The notes under the pieces were generated by a model. That model was not told the origin of the DNA and searched no databases. It saw nothing but the letters and a program-made list of their open reading frames with translations. The position numbers and the translations under genes are program-made. Below, piece after piece: positions 1 to 4,525 of a DNA stretch of 6,947 nt. Source of the DNA: Oscillospiraceae bacterium (GTDB taxonomy: Bacteria > Bacillota > Clostridia > Oscillospirales > Ruminococcaceae); the NCBI GenBank assembly GCA_016303235.1, contig JAEDMB010000103.1, positions 1 to 6,947 of the forward strand. The letters are read 5' to 3'. Position 1 is the first letter of the stretch; the number at the start of each line of letters is the position of its first letter.

Positions 1-49
1 GCTATGAAGTAAGCTTTAAAACGCAAATAACAGAATTATAAAAAAATAT

Positions 50-83
50 ATCCCGCTGAAATTAAAATTCAGCGGGATTTTTT
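50..83. terminator. Rho-independent terminator, probably bidirectional
   Basis: A perfect 11-bp stem (50-60 pairs with 68-78, arms ATCCCGCTGAA and TTCAGCGGGAT) closes a 7-base loop. On the plus strand it is followed by a T run at 78-82. On the minus strand the A-rich stretch at 41-47 becomes a U run after the hairpin. It therefore fits the end of the minus-strand membrane operon, whose last gene stops at 99, and can also end any plus-strand gene entering from the left. Bases 1-49 hold no gene I can support; a frame reading Ala-Met-Lys-stop at 1-12 could be the tail of an upstream gene, but that is too short to call. Confidence 0.85.
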
Positions 84-98
84 GCTTTAAAAAATTTT

Positions 99-503
99 TT
101 ATTTATCGACATCAAGATATTTCTGTATCAGACTGCACTGCTGTTTTGATTTCTTTGATAAAAGAAATAAGCAGACACCGAACGTAATGCCTATAATTGT
201 TGTAGTTAATTCGCCCTTGAAAACTGAAATTATACCGCCGATAATCATGGAAACTGAGAGGAAAAGAAATAAAACACTTCTTGAACGGTATGTGCGTTTT
301 AACTTCATAAGCTGTTCAACGCTCATTTCAGCAAATTCGGAATCGCTGAATCCTTTAAGCATTTTCATTTCGCCCTCAACAGTGTGACCGGTAATTTTTT
401 CGCTTAAATTTTTGGCGAATGGATATGCTGAACCGATACCGTCAAAAATATCATCGCCGAGACTGTTTCTTTTGTTTTTGTTGTTATCATCGAACATTGA
501 CAT
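99..503 (-). CDS. Small membrane protein of unknown function, second gene of XRE-linked operon
   Basis: This is a 134-residue protein that I do not recognise. There is no signal peptide. The N-terminal 70 residues are hydrophilic, with an acidic and Asn/Lys-rich start (MSMFDDNNKNKRNSLGDD). Two hydrophobic segments follow, at about residues 76-95 and 100-116, joined by a very short turn, and then a charged tail (KKSKQQ...DVDK). The fold looks like a membrane hairpin carrying a cytoplasmic N-terminal domain. The start at 503 is backed by GGAGGT at 511-516 with a 7-base spacer. It begins only 26 bases after the stop of the gene at 530-1204, with no terminator between, so the two are very likely co-transcribed and both under the promoter at 1240-1268. 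The function is not inferable from sequence alone; a role as partner of the upstream membrane protein is inference from linkage. Confidence 0.75.
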   Translation of the reverse strand: MSMFDDNNKNKRNSLGDDIFDGIGSAYPFAKNLSEKITGHTVEGEMKMLKGFSDSEFAEMSVEQLMKLKRTYRSRSVLFLFLSVSMIIGGIISVFKGELTTTIIGITFGVCLFLLSKKSKQQCSLIQKYLDVDK

Positions 504-529
504 AATAAAAACCTCCGTATTTATATTTT

Positions 530-1204
530 TTAAGCGGGACTGAATAAATTCTGCAAAGCAATGTAATCAGCTACTTTCTGAGTTTGCCAGGCATTATATT
601 CGATAGTTCTCTGAATAGCTGAATTGCTTAAAAGTATTTCATGCTGTGCAAGCTCCATACGCAGATTATGCAAATCGTTTTCAAGTATGTTCAAAGCTTC
701 TTTTTTAGTGTCAGCACGTTCGGATTCAAGAATTTCATGCAACATGCCTATAATTTCGGTCAGTTCATCAACCTTGTACTTTCTGAAATACGGTTCGGGA
801 ATTATTGAAAGCTCGCTTAAATGCAAATTAAGAATTTCGGTGGTATCAGCTTTATACTGATTAAGTAATTCCCTTTGATTCTTGATTCGCCCGTCATAGT
901 CAGCTTTTTGTATTATCATTTTAATACGCATTTTGTTAAGTATCGGACACAGGAAAAATGCAGATATAAAGCCTATAAATCCGCCTATGGTTTTTAAGGG
1001 CATAATAAGTACAGAAGCGACTGCTACATAACATAAAATCCATTCCATAATAATTGTAGTTTTGCTGGTTTTGTGCGATTCAGTTTTCTGCGTTTCAAGA
1101 GAACCGATTTTTGAAATACAGTCAAGCTGTTTGCAGTAGGGAATATTTGCCTGTTTAAGTATTTCGAGGGCTGTTGCGACTTCCGATGTTAATTGCCTGT
1201 TCAT
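530..1204 (-). CDS. Membrane protein with long cytoplasmic helical domain, unknown function
   Basis: This 224-residue protein is the first gene of the minus-strand operon. About 50 N-terminal residues lead into two adjacent hydrophobic segments (roughly 51-69 and 72-89) separated by a Lys-Thr turn. A predicted alpha-helical, charge-rich domain follows, of about 130 residues and with likely coiled-coil parts (100-125, 145-195). Residues 163-180 (RADTKKEALNILENDLHN) resemble a short motif I recall from many uncharacterised Firmicute proteins, written roughly as GRADTLKEALNLYEEDLH; that is memory, not a search. The start at 1204 is secure: AAGGAGGT lies at 1210-1217, five bases upstream, and a perfect promoter precedes it. 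The gene faces away from an XRE repressor whose probable operator lies inside this promoter, so it should be tightly repressed under some condition. No catalytic motif is visible and no function is assigned. Confidence 0.8.
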   Translation of the reverse strand: MNRQLTSEVATALEILKQANIPYCKQLDCISKIGSLETQKTESHKTSKTTIIMEWILCYVAVASVLIMPLKTIGGFIGFISAFFLCPILNKMRIKMIIQKADYDGRIKNQRELLNQYKADTTEILNLHLSELSIIPEPYFRKYKVDELTEIIGMLHEILESERADTKKEALNILENDLHNLRMELAQHEILLSNSAIQRTIEYNAWQTQKVADYIALQNLFSPA

Positions 1205-1239
1205 AAATTACCTCCTTGATTTTGAATTGGGATATTTAT

Positions 1240-1268
1240 ATTATAACGGAACATTTTGTTCCTGTCAA
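1240..1268 (-). promoter_or_regulatory. Consensus sigma-A promoter of the membrane-protein operon
   Basis: Read on the minus strand, TTGACA (1268-1263) and TATAAT (1245-1240) are both perfect and separated by exactly 17 bases (1246-1262). Transcription should start near 1233, about 29 bases before the start codon at 1204. The 17-base spacer is almost filled by the palindrome at 1248-1262, so a protein bound there would block RNA polymerase directly. Confidence 0.9.
1248..1262. promoter_or_regulatory. Probable operator 1: perfect 15-bp inverted repeat
   Basis: GGAACA-TTT-TGTTCC is a perfect inverted repeat (6-bp arms, 3-base centre) sitting between the -35 and -10 boxes of the minus-strand promoter. 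Its position and symmetry fit a dimeric helix-turn-helix repressor, and the adjacent XRE protein is the obvious candidate. Binding by that protein is inferred, not shown. Confidence 0.75.
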
Positions 1269-1277
1269 GCGTTTTAA

Positions 1278-1292
1278 GGAACTTTTTGTTGC
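1278..1292. promoter_or_regulatory. Probable operator 2: imperfect copy of operator 1
   Basis: GGAACTTTTTGTTGC matches operator 1 at 13 of 15 positions in the same orientation. It starts exactly 30 bp away, close to three helical turns, so two dimers would sit on the same DNA face. It lies just upstream of the likely repressor-gene promoter and upstream of the -35 box of the opposing promoter. That fits a lower-affinity autoregulatory site or a cooperative partner site. The two mismatches make it weaker than operator 1. Confidence 0.6.
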
Positions 1293-1312
1293 ATAATCTT
1301 TTATTTTTTTGA

Positions 1313-1327
1313 AATAATAATTATAAT
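1313..1327 (+). promoter_or_regulatory. Candidate -10 elements for the XRE gene
   Basis: Two candidates exist. TATAAT at 1322-1327 is a perfect -10 but has only a poor -35 (TTTTAT at 1299-1304), and it would give a leader of about 11 bases. AATAAT at 1313-1318 pairs with TTGCAT at 1289-1294 (18-base spacer), which overlaps operator 2. Either choice is much weaker than the opposing promoter, as expected for a modestly expressed repressor. Confidence 0.4.
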
Positions 1328-1334
1328 AGTTATG

Positions 1335-1340
1335 GGTGAT
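1335..1340 (+). promoter_or_regulatory. Ribosome binding site that sets the XRE start
   Basis: GGTGAT matches the 3' half of the full Shine-Dalgarno complement (AGGAGGTGATC) rather than the usual GGAGG core. It lies 4 bases before ATG at 1345. An upstream in-frame GTG at 1336 falls inside this site and has no ribosome site of its own, so the ATG is preferred. Confidence 0.6.
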
Positions 1341-1344
1341 TAAT

Positions 1345-1692
1345 ATGGAATTTTTGCAAAAACGTCTGCGAGAAGTACGCTTGCAACGGAACGAAACACA
1401 GCAACAAGTAGCAGATAAGCTACATATATCAAGAAAACTGCTCAGCAATTATGAGTGCGGGACAAGAGAACCCAGTGCAGATATGCTTGTTGCATTTTCA
1501 ATTTACTATAATGTTACTGTAGACTATCTGGTTGGTGCAAGCACTATTCAGGAACCATACAGGAGATATCCTGAATTTATAGTAAATTTGCTGAATGACT
1601 ATAACTATATGTCAAATGAAAGTATTGAAGATTTGCAAAAATATATTGAACTCCTTAAAATCCGTGATTCAGTAAAAAGACAGCAGAAATAA
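1345..1692 (+). CDS. XRE/Cro-C1 family transcriptional regulator
   Basis: This 115-residue DNA-binding protein carries a single N-terminal helix-turn-helix domain at about residues 4-64, starting FLQKRLREVRLQRNETQQQ. The second helix is near QQQVADKL and the recognition helix near SRKLLSNYECG. The domain ends in the family-typical DYLVG. The C-terminal part (about residues 85-110, SNESIEDLQKYIELLKIRDS) is a short amphipathic helix that probably serves dimerisation. There is no peptidase or sensor domain, so the inducing signal is not apparent. It is divergent from the two-gene membrane operon and separated from it by 140 bases that contain two matching palindromic sites, which fits a local repressor that also controls itself. 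The start used is ATG at 1345; an alternative GTG at 1336 would add three residues. A strong terminator directly follows, so it is a single-gene transcript. Confidence 0.9.
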   Translation: MEFLQKRLREVRLQRNETQQQVADKLHISRKLLSNYECGTREPSADMLVAFSIYYNVTVDYLVGASTIQEPYRRYPEFIVNLLNDYNYMSNESIEDLQKYIELLKIRDSVKRQQK

Positions 1693-1737
1693 AAGCACTT
1701 CATTATTCTATTATGAAATGAAGTGCTTTTATTGTTT
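1691..1737 (+). terminator. Rho-independent terminator of the XRE gene
   Basis: A perfect 14-bp stem (1691-1704 with 1717-1730) closes a 12-base loop and is followed by a T-rich tail (TTTTATTGTTT, counting the last stem bases). The stem begins within the stop codon of the regulator gene. The A run at its 5' side would also give some termination on the opposite strand. Confidence 0.9.
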
Positions 1738-1755
1738 AAAATTTTCTATGTATAA

Positions 1756-1784
1756 TTGACAATGCACGGACAAAATGATATAAT
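1756..1784 (+). promoter_or_regulatory. Consensus sigma-A promoter of the NSS transporter
   Basis: TTGACA (1756-1761) and TATAAT (1779-1784) are perfect and separated by exactly 17 bases. The expected transcript starts near 1791, giving a leader of about 28 bases before the ATG at 1819. This also shows that in-frame codons upstream of 1791 are not translated. Confidence 0.9.
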
Positions 1785-1805
1785 AATTCTGTCTCACAAA
1801 AATTT

Positions 1806-1812
1806 AAGGAGG
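1806..1812 (+). promoter_or_regulatory. Ribosome binding site that sets the NSS transporter start
   Basis: AAGGAGG lies 6 bases before ATG at 1819. The open frame runs back to 1756, but that upstream part overlaps the promoter, so 1819 is the start. Confidence 0.9.
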
Positions 1813-1818
1813 TCTTTT

Positions 1819-3156
1819 ATGGAAAAAAAATCAGGATTTTCAAGCCGTCTGGGCTTTGTTATGGCTGCAGCAGGTTCAGCAGTGGGATTGGGAAATATAT
1901 GGAGATTTCCGTATCTTGCCGCAAAATACGGAGGAGGAATATTTCTTCTTGTATATCTTATTTTAGCGGTTACTTTTGGATTTTCGCTGATGATAACTGA
2001 AATATCAATAGGAAGAAAAACCGGAAAAAGTACGATTCTTGCATACAGAAAAATAAACGGAAAATTTTCATTTCTTGGCTATATAGCATCGCTTGTTCCG
2101 GTAATTATATTTCCCTATTACTGCGTAATAGGCGGGTGGGTAGTAAAATTTTTAGGAGTATATCTTTCAAATCAGGGACATGAGGCAGTTTCAGAGGGAT
2201 ATTTCGGAAATTTCATAAGTTCAACCGGCGAACCTCTTTTATGCCTTGCAATATTTCTTGTAATCTGTTCTGCTGTCGTAATGCTCGGTGTTGAAAAGGG
2301 GATTGAAAAAGTAAGCAAATTTCTTATGCCTGTTCTTATAGTGATGTCTCTGGGAACTGCTCTTTACAGTCTTACTATTGACGGAGCAATTGACGGACTT
2401 ATATATTACATCAAGCCGAATTTCAGCGAATTTTCAATAAAAACAGTAGTTGCAGCTATGGGACAGCTTTTCTATTCGATGTCGCTTGCAATGGGAATTA
2501 TGATTACTTACGGCTCATATATGAAAAAAGATGATGACCTTGAGAAATCAGTAAGAAATATTGAAATTTTTGATACAGGAATAGCATTTCTTTCGGGTAT
2601 GATGATTATTCCCGCTGTGTTTGCATTTTCCGGAGGGGATAAGAATGCATTGCAGACAGGCCCTACATTGATGTTTGTAACACTTCCGAATGTTTTTGAC
2701 TCTATGAAAGGCGGTCACATTTTCGGACTTGTTTTCTTTGTTCTTGTACTCTTTGCGGCTCTTACTTCGGCAATTTCACTTATGGAAACGATAGTTTCTA
2801 TTATTTCCGATAAATTCAGATTCGGCAGAAAAAAGATTTGCATAGGCATTATGATATTTGCGTTTATCGTTGCAGTTCCGTCATCGCTTGGGTTCGGAGT
2901 ATGGTCTGATGTTACAATTTTCGGCTACTCGATTCTTGATTTCTTTGACTTTATAAGTAACAATATTATGATGCCTGTTGTTGCATTGCTTACAGCAATT
3001 CTTATAGGATTTGTTTCAAAAACAAAGCTTGTTGAAGATGAAGTTGAAAGCTCCGGAAAATTCAAGTCAAAAAAGATGTATTCTTTTATTATAAAATATA
3101 TCGTTCCGGTATGTATGGTAATAATTCTTGTTTCATCACTTGTCGGATATGTATAA
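1819..3156 (+). CDS. Sodium-dependent transporter, NSS (SNF) family
   Basis: This 445-residue integral membrane protein of the neurotransmitter:sodium symporter family (LeuT/MhsT type) should import an amino acid or related small molecule with Na+. The family signature in the first membrane helix is complete: GSAVGLGNIWRFPY at residues 19-32. The broken sixth helix is seen near 215-235 (GQLFYSMSLAMGIMITYGSYM in part). The eighth-helix segment with the Ala/Thr-Ser pair of the Na2 site is at 312-327 (FAALTSAISLMETIVS). The length and hydrophobic pattern fit the short bacterial members with about 11 helices rather than LeuT's 12. The substrate cannot be read from the sequence. It has its own perfect promoter and a downstream terminator, so it is monocistronic. 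The LysR gene that follows might regulate it, but there is no divergent arrangement to support that. Confidence 0.93.
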   Translation: MEKKSGFSSRLGFVMAAAGSAVGLGNIWRFPYLAAKYGGGIFLLVYLILAVTFGFSLMITEISIGRKTGKSTILAYRKINGKFSFLGYIASLVPVIIFPYYCVIGGWVVKFLGVYLSNQGHEAVSEGYFGNFISSTGEPLLCLAIFLVICSAVVMLGVEKGIEKVSKFLMPVLIVMSLGTALYSLTIDGAIDGLIYYIKPNFSEFSIKTVVAAMGQLFYSMSLAMGIMITYGSYMKKDDDLEKSVRNIEIFDTGIAFLSGMMIIPAVFAFSGGDKNALQTGPTLMFVTLPNVFDSMKGGHIFGLVFFVLVLFAALTSAISLMETIVSIISDKFRFGRKKICIGIMIFAFIVAVPSSLGFGVWSDVTIFGYSILDFFDFISNNIMMPVVALLTAILIGFVSKTKLVEDEVESSGKFKSKKMYSFIIKYIVPVCMVIILVSSLVGYV

Positions 3157-3167
3157 CAGATAATAGG

Positions 3168-3203
3168 GAGGGCGGACTTAAGGTCTGCCCTCATGAATTT
3201 TTT
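3168..3203 (+). terminator. Rho-independent terminator of the NSS transporter
   Basis: A 10-bp GC-rich stem (3168-3177 with 3183-3192, one G-U pair) closes the 5-base loop TTAAG. A run of six T at 3198-3203 follows after 5 bases. The gap before the T run is slightly longer than ideal, but position and stability fit a terminator 11 bases after the transporter stop. Confidence 0.75.
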
Positions 3204-3213
3204 CGTTCCGGTC

Positions 3214-3242
3214 TTGACAAAAAAATGAAAAAAAGATATAAT
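3214..3242 (+). promoter_or_regulatory. Consensus sigma-A promoter of the LysR gene
   Basis: TTGACA (3214-3219) and TATAAT (3237-3242) are perfect with an exact 17-base, A-rich spacer. Transcription should begin near 3249, about 32 bases before the chosen start at 3281. Confidence 0.88.
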
Positions 3243-3264
3243 GATATATAAATATTAAAATGTC

Positions 3265-3270
3265 AGAAGG
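3265..3270 (+). promoter_or_regulatory. Ribosome binding site favouring the LysR start at 3281
   Basis: AGAAGG lies 10 bases before ATG at 3281. The in-frame ATG at 3260 is preceded only by A/T sequence with no ribosome site and lies about 11 bases from the likely transcript start. The 3281 start also gives the usual LysR N-terminus. Confidence 0.6.
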
Positions 3271-3280
3271 CTGTATTTTT

Positions 3281-4204
3281 ATGAATACATTATATTTTAA
3301 ATATGCCGTTGAAGTGGAGCGTACACGCTCTATAACAAAGGCTGCGTCAAATTTATATATGGCTCAGCCAAATTTAAGCAAGGCTATAAAGGAACTCGAA
3401 GATACTCTCGAAATCGATATTTTTGAAAGAACTTCAAAAGGCGTTTTCCCTACTGCAAAAGGTAAGGAATTTCTTGAGTATGCAAAGAAAATTCTTATCC
3501 AGATTGAAAAAATGGAATCGCTTAAAATCTCTAAAAACAGAATATGTCAGAATTTCAGCATTGCTGTTCCGGGGAGCAGTTATATATCCCTTTGCATATC
3601 CGATTTTATTTCGGAACTGAATTTTTCTCAGGATATAAATATAAATGTTGAACGTATGAATTCTGTTGACATAGTAAATTCTGTTGCGGACGGAAAATAT
3701 AATCTCGGAATAGTTCACTATCCGCTTGACTATGAAAGCTATTTTATGGATTTTCTGCGTGACAAAAATATCTGCAGTGAGAATATATGGACTTTTGAAC
3801 ATCTTCTCATTATGTCCGAAAAAAATCCGCTTGCAGGTGATTCCGATATTTCAGCCGAAAAACTCGGAAATCTTATAGAAATTATTCAGGACGATACTTA
3901 TGTGCCGTATATAAACGGAGTAAGCAAGAAAAATCTTTCTTCAAAAAGAATTATTCTTCATGAGCGTGACAGCCAGCTTGAACTCCTTTGCAAAATTCCC
4001 GATGCCTTTATGTGGACTTCTCCTGTTCCGGAATATATTCTGAAAAGATACGGGCTTATTCACAGAAAATGTTCACAGCTTTCCTCAAAATACAGGGATT
4101 TGCTTGTATTTCAGAACGGTTACAGATTTTCGGAGCTTGACAGAAAATTTGCCGACAAGCTCTATTCAGCTAAAAACAGTGTGTCATTCATTGAATATAT
4201 ATAA
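3281..4204 (+). CDS. LysR-family transcriptional regulator
   Basis: This 307-residue protein is the normal length for LysR regulators. The winged helix-turn-helix occupies residues 1-62, with the typical pattern YFKYAVEVERTRSITKAAS, then the recognition region AQPNLSKAIKELEDTLEIDIFERTSKG and the wing PTAKGKEFLEYAKKIL. A linker helix and a substrate-binding-like effector domain follow (about 90-300). The effector half is more divergent and its ligand cannot be told. The gene has its own perfect promoter and runs in the same direction as both neighbours, unlike the classic divergent LysR arrangement. Its targets could be the transporter upstream, the dehydrogenase-fumarase operon downstream (whose promoter has a poor -35), or genes elsewhere. 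An alternative start at 3260 would add seven residues. Confidence 0.92.
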   Translation: MNTLYFKYAVEVERTRSITKAASNLYMAQPNLSKAIKELEDTLEIDIFERTSKGVFPTAKGKEFLEYAKKILIQIEKMESLKISKNRICQNFSIAVPGSSYISLCISDFISELNFSQDININVERMNSVDIVNSVADGKYNLGIVHYPLDYESYFMDFLRDKNICSENIWTFEHLLIMSEKNPLAGDSDISAEKLGNLIEIIQDDTYVPYINGVSKKNLSSKRIILHERDSQLELLCKIPDAFMWTSPVPEYILKRYGLIHRKCSQLSSKYRDLLVFQNGYRFSELDRKFADKLYSAKNSVSFIEYI

Positions 4205-4362
4205 TAATATATCATTATATTTATATTTATATATAATAGCTGTTGTTGTGCCTGCCGGTTCAGAATGTCTTTTCTTTAAGATAAATTCTGTAATCTTCAA
4301 TATGCTTTATTATTCTAATATTTTTCTGAAAACCTCTCTTTCCTGTCTTATATCCAATCAGT
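4205..4362 (+). other. Gene-free stretch: LysR 3' untranslated region or unproven small RNA
   Basis: No open frame here has a ribosome site or coding character. The first 35 bases are almost pure A/T and include TATAAT at 4232-4237, but the matching -35 (ATATCA, 4209-4214) is poor. The rest can fold in two mutually exclusive ways. One is a local hairpin of 4261-4266 with 4285-4290 plus an inner 4-bp stem (4268-4271 with 4278-4281). The other is a longer pairing of 4257-4265 with 4324-4334 (9 bp, two bulged A). The simplest reading is a long 3' untranslated region ending at the terminator at 4363-4416. Confidence 0.4.
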
Positions 4363-4416
4363 AAGCTGTATATCGATAAAAGAATATTGATATACAGCTT
4401 TTATATTTCCTTTTTT
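4363..4416 (+). terminator. Rho-independent terminator after the LysR gene
   Basis: A stem of up to 16 bp (4363-4378 with 4385-4400, one G-U pair) closes a 6-base loop. It is followed by TTTATATTT and then six T at 4411-4416. The opposite strand lacks a comparable U tail, so it acts in the plus direction and insulates the dehydrogenase operon from LysR transcription. It lies unusually far (158 bases) from the LysR stop. Confidence 0.88.
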
Positions 4417-4435
4417 CAGAATTATGTTATATAAT
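4406..4435 (+). promoter_or_regulatory. Probable promoter of the dehydrogenase-fumarase operon (weak -35)
   Basis: TATAAT at 4430-4435 is a perfect -10. The best nearby -35 candidates (TTTCCT at 4406-4411 or TTCCTT at 4407-4412) match the consensus at only 2-3 positions and overlap the T tail of the terminator. Transcription would start near 4442, leaving a leader of about 84 bases. A poor -35 suggests dependence on an activator. Confidence 0.5.
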
Positions 4436-4444
4436 ATTTCTATG

Positions 4445-4490
4445 GGCTTGCGGGAAAACTATGCTTTTTTTGCTGTTATTTCCCGTTGCC
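4445..4490 (+). promoter_or_regulatory. Stem-loop in the 5' leader of the dehydrogenase mRNA
   Basis: CGGGAAA (4451-4457) pairs perfectly with TTTCCCG (4479-4485), and GGC (4445-4447) can pair with GCC (4488-4490) across a small internal loop. The loop is U-rich, with seven T at 4465-4471. No T run follows the stem, so it is not a terminator. It would sit at the very 5' end of the transcript if the start is near 4442, where it might stabilise the mRNA or bind a regulator. The inverted repeat could instead work as DNA. Confidence 0.45.
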
Positions 4491-4514
4491 AATATTTTCT
4501 GATTAATGAAAGGC

Positions 4515-4518
4515 AGGA
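4515..4518 (+). promoter_or_regulatory. Ribosome binding site that sets the dehydrogenase start
   Basis: AGGA (within GGCAGGA) lies 7 bases before ATG at 4526. The frame stays open back to ATGs at 4442 and 4424, but these overlap the promoter or the leader hairpin, and the family N-terminus begins at 4526. Confidence 0.75.
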
Positions 4519-4525
4519 ATTGAAA

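Noticed and set aside
1248..1262. Possible LexA (SOS) box GAAC...GTTC
   Set aside because: Gram-positive LexA sites have four bases between GAAC and GTTC; here there are five, and the flanking C/G are absent. The neighbouring XRE gene is a better candidate for the binding protein.
1756..1818. N-terminal extension of the NSS transporter by 21 residues
   Set aside because: The extension begins inside the -35 box of a perfect promoter, whereas ATG at 1819 has an ideal ribosome site and gives the family N-terminus.
2925..3194. Minus-strand open frame of 89 codons across the end of the transporter gene
   Set aside because: It lies antisense to a clear transporter coding region, has no ribosome site and no recognisable protein features.
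4251..4518. CCTGCC at 4251-4256 complementary to GGCAGG at the dehydrogenase ribosome site
   Set aside because: The match is only six bases, does not extend on either side, and the two sites are on different transcripts separated by a terminator. It is expected by chance.
4424..4525. N-terminal extension or leader peptide in frame with the dehydrogenase
   Set aside because: ATG at 4424 overlaps the promoter, and ATG at 4442 lies at the predicted transcript start within the leader structure, with no ribosome site. The Rossmann fold begins directly after 4526.
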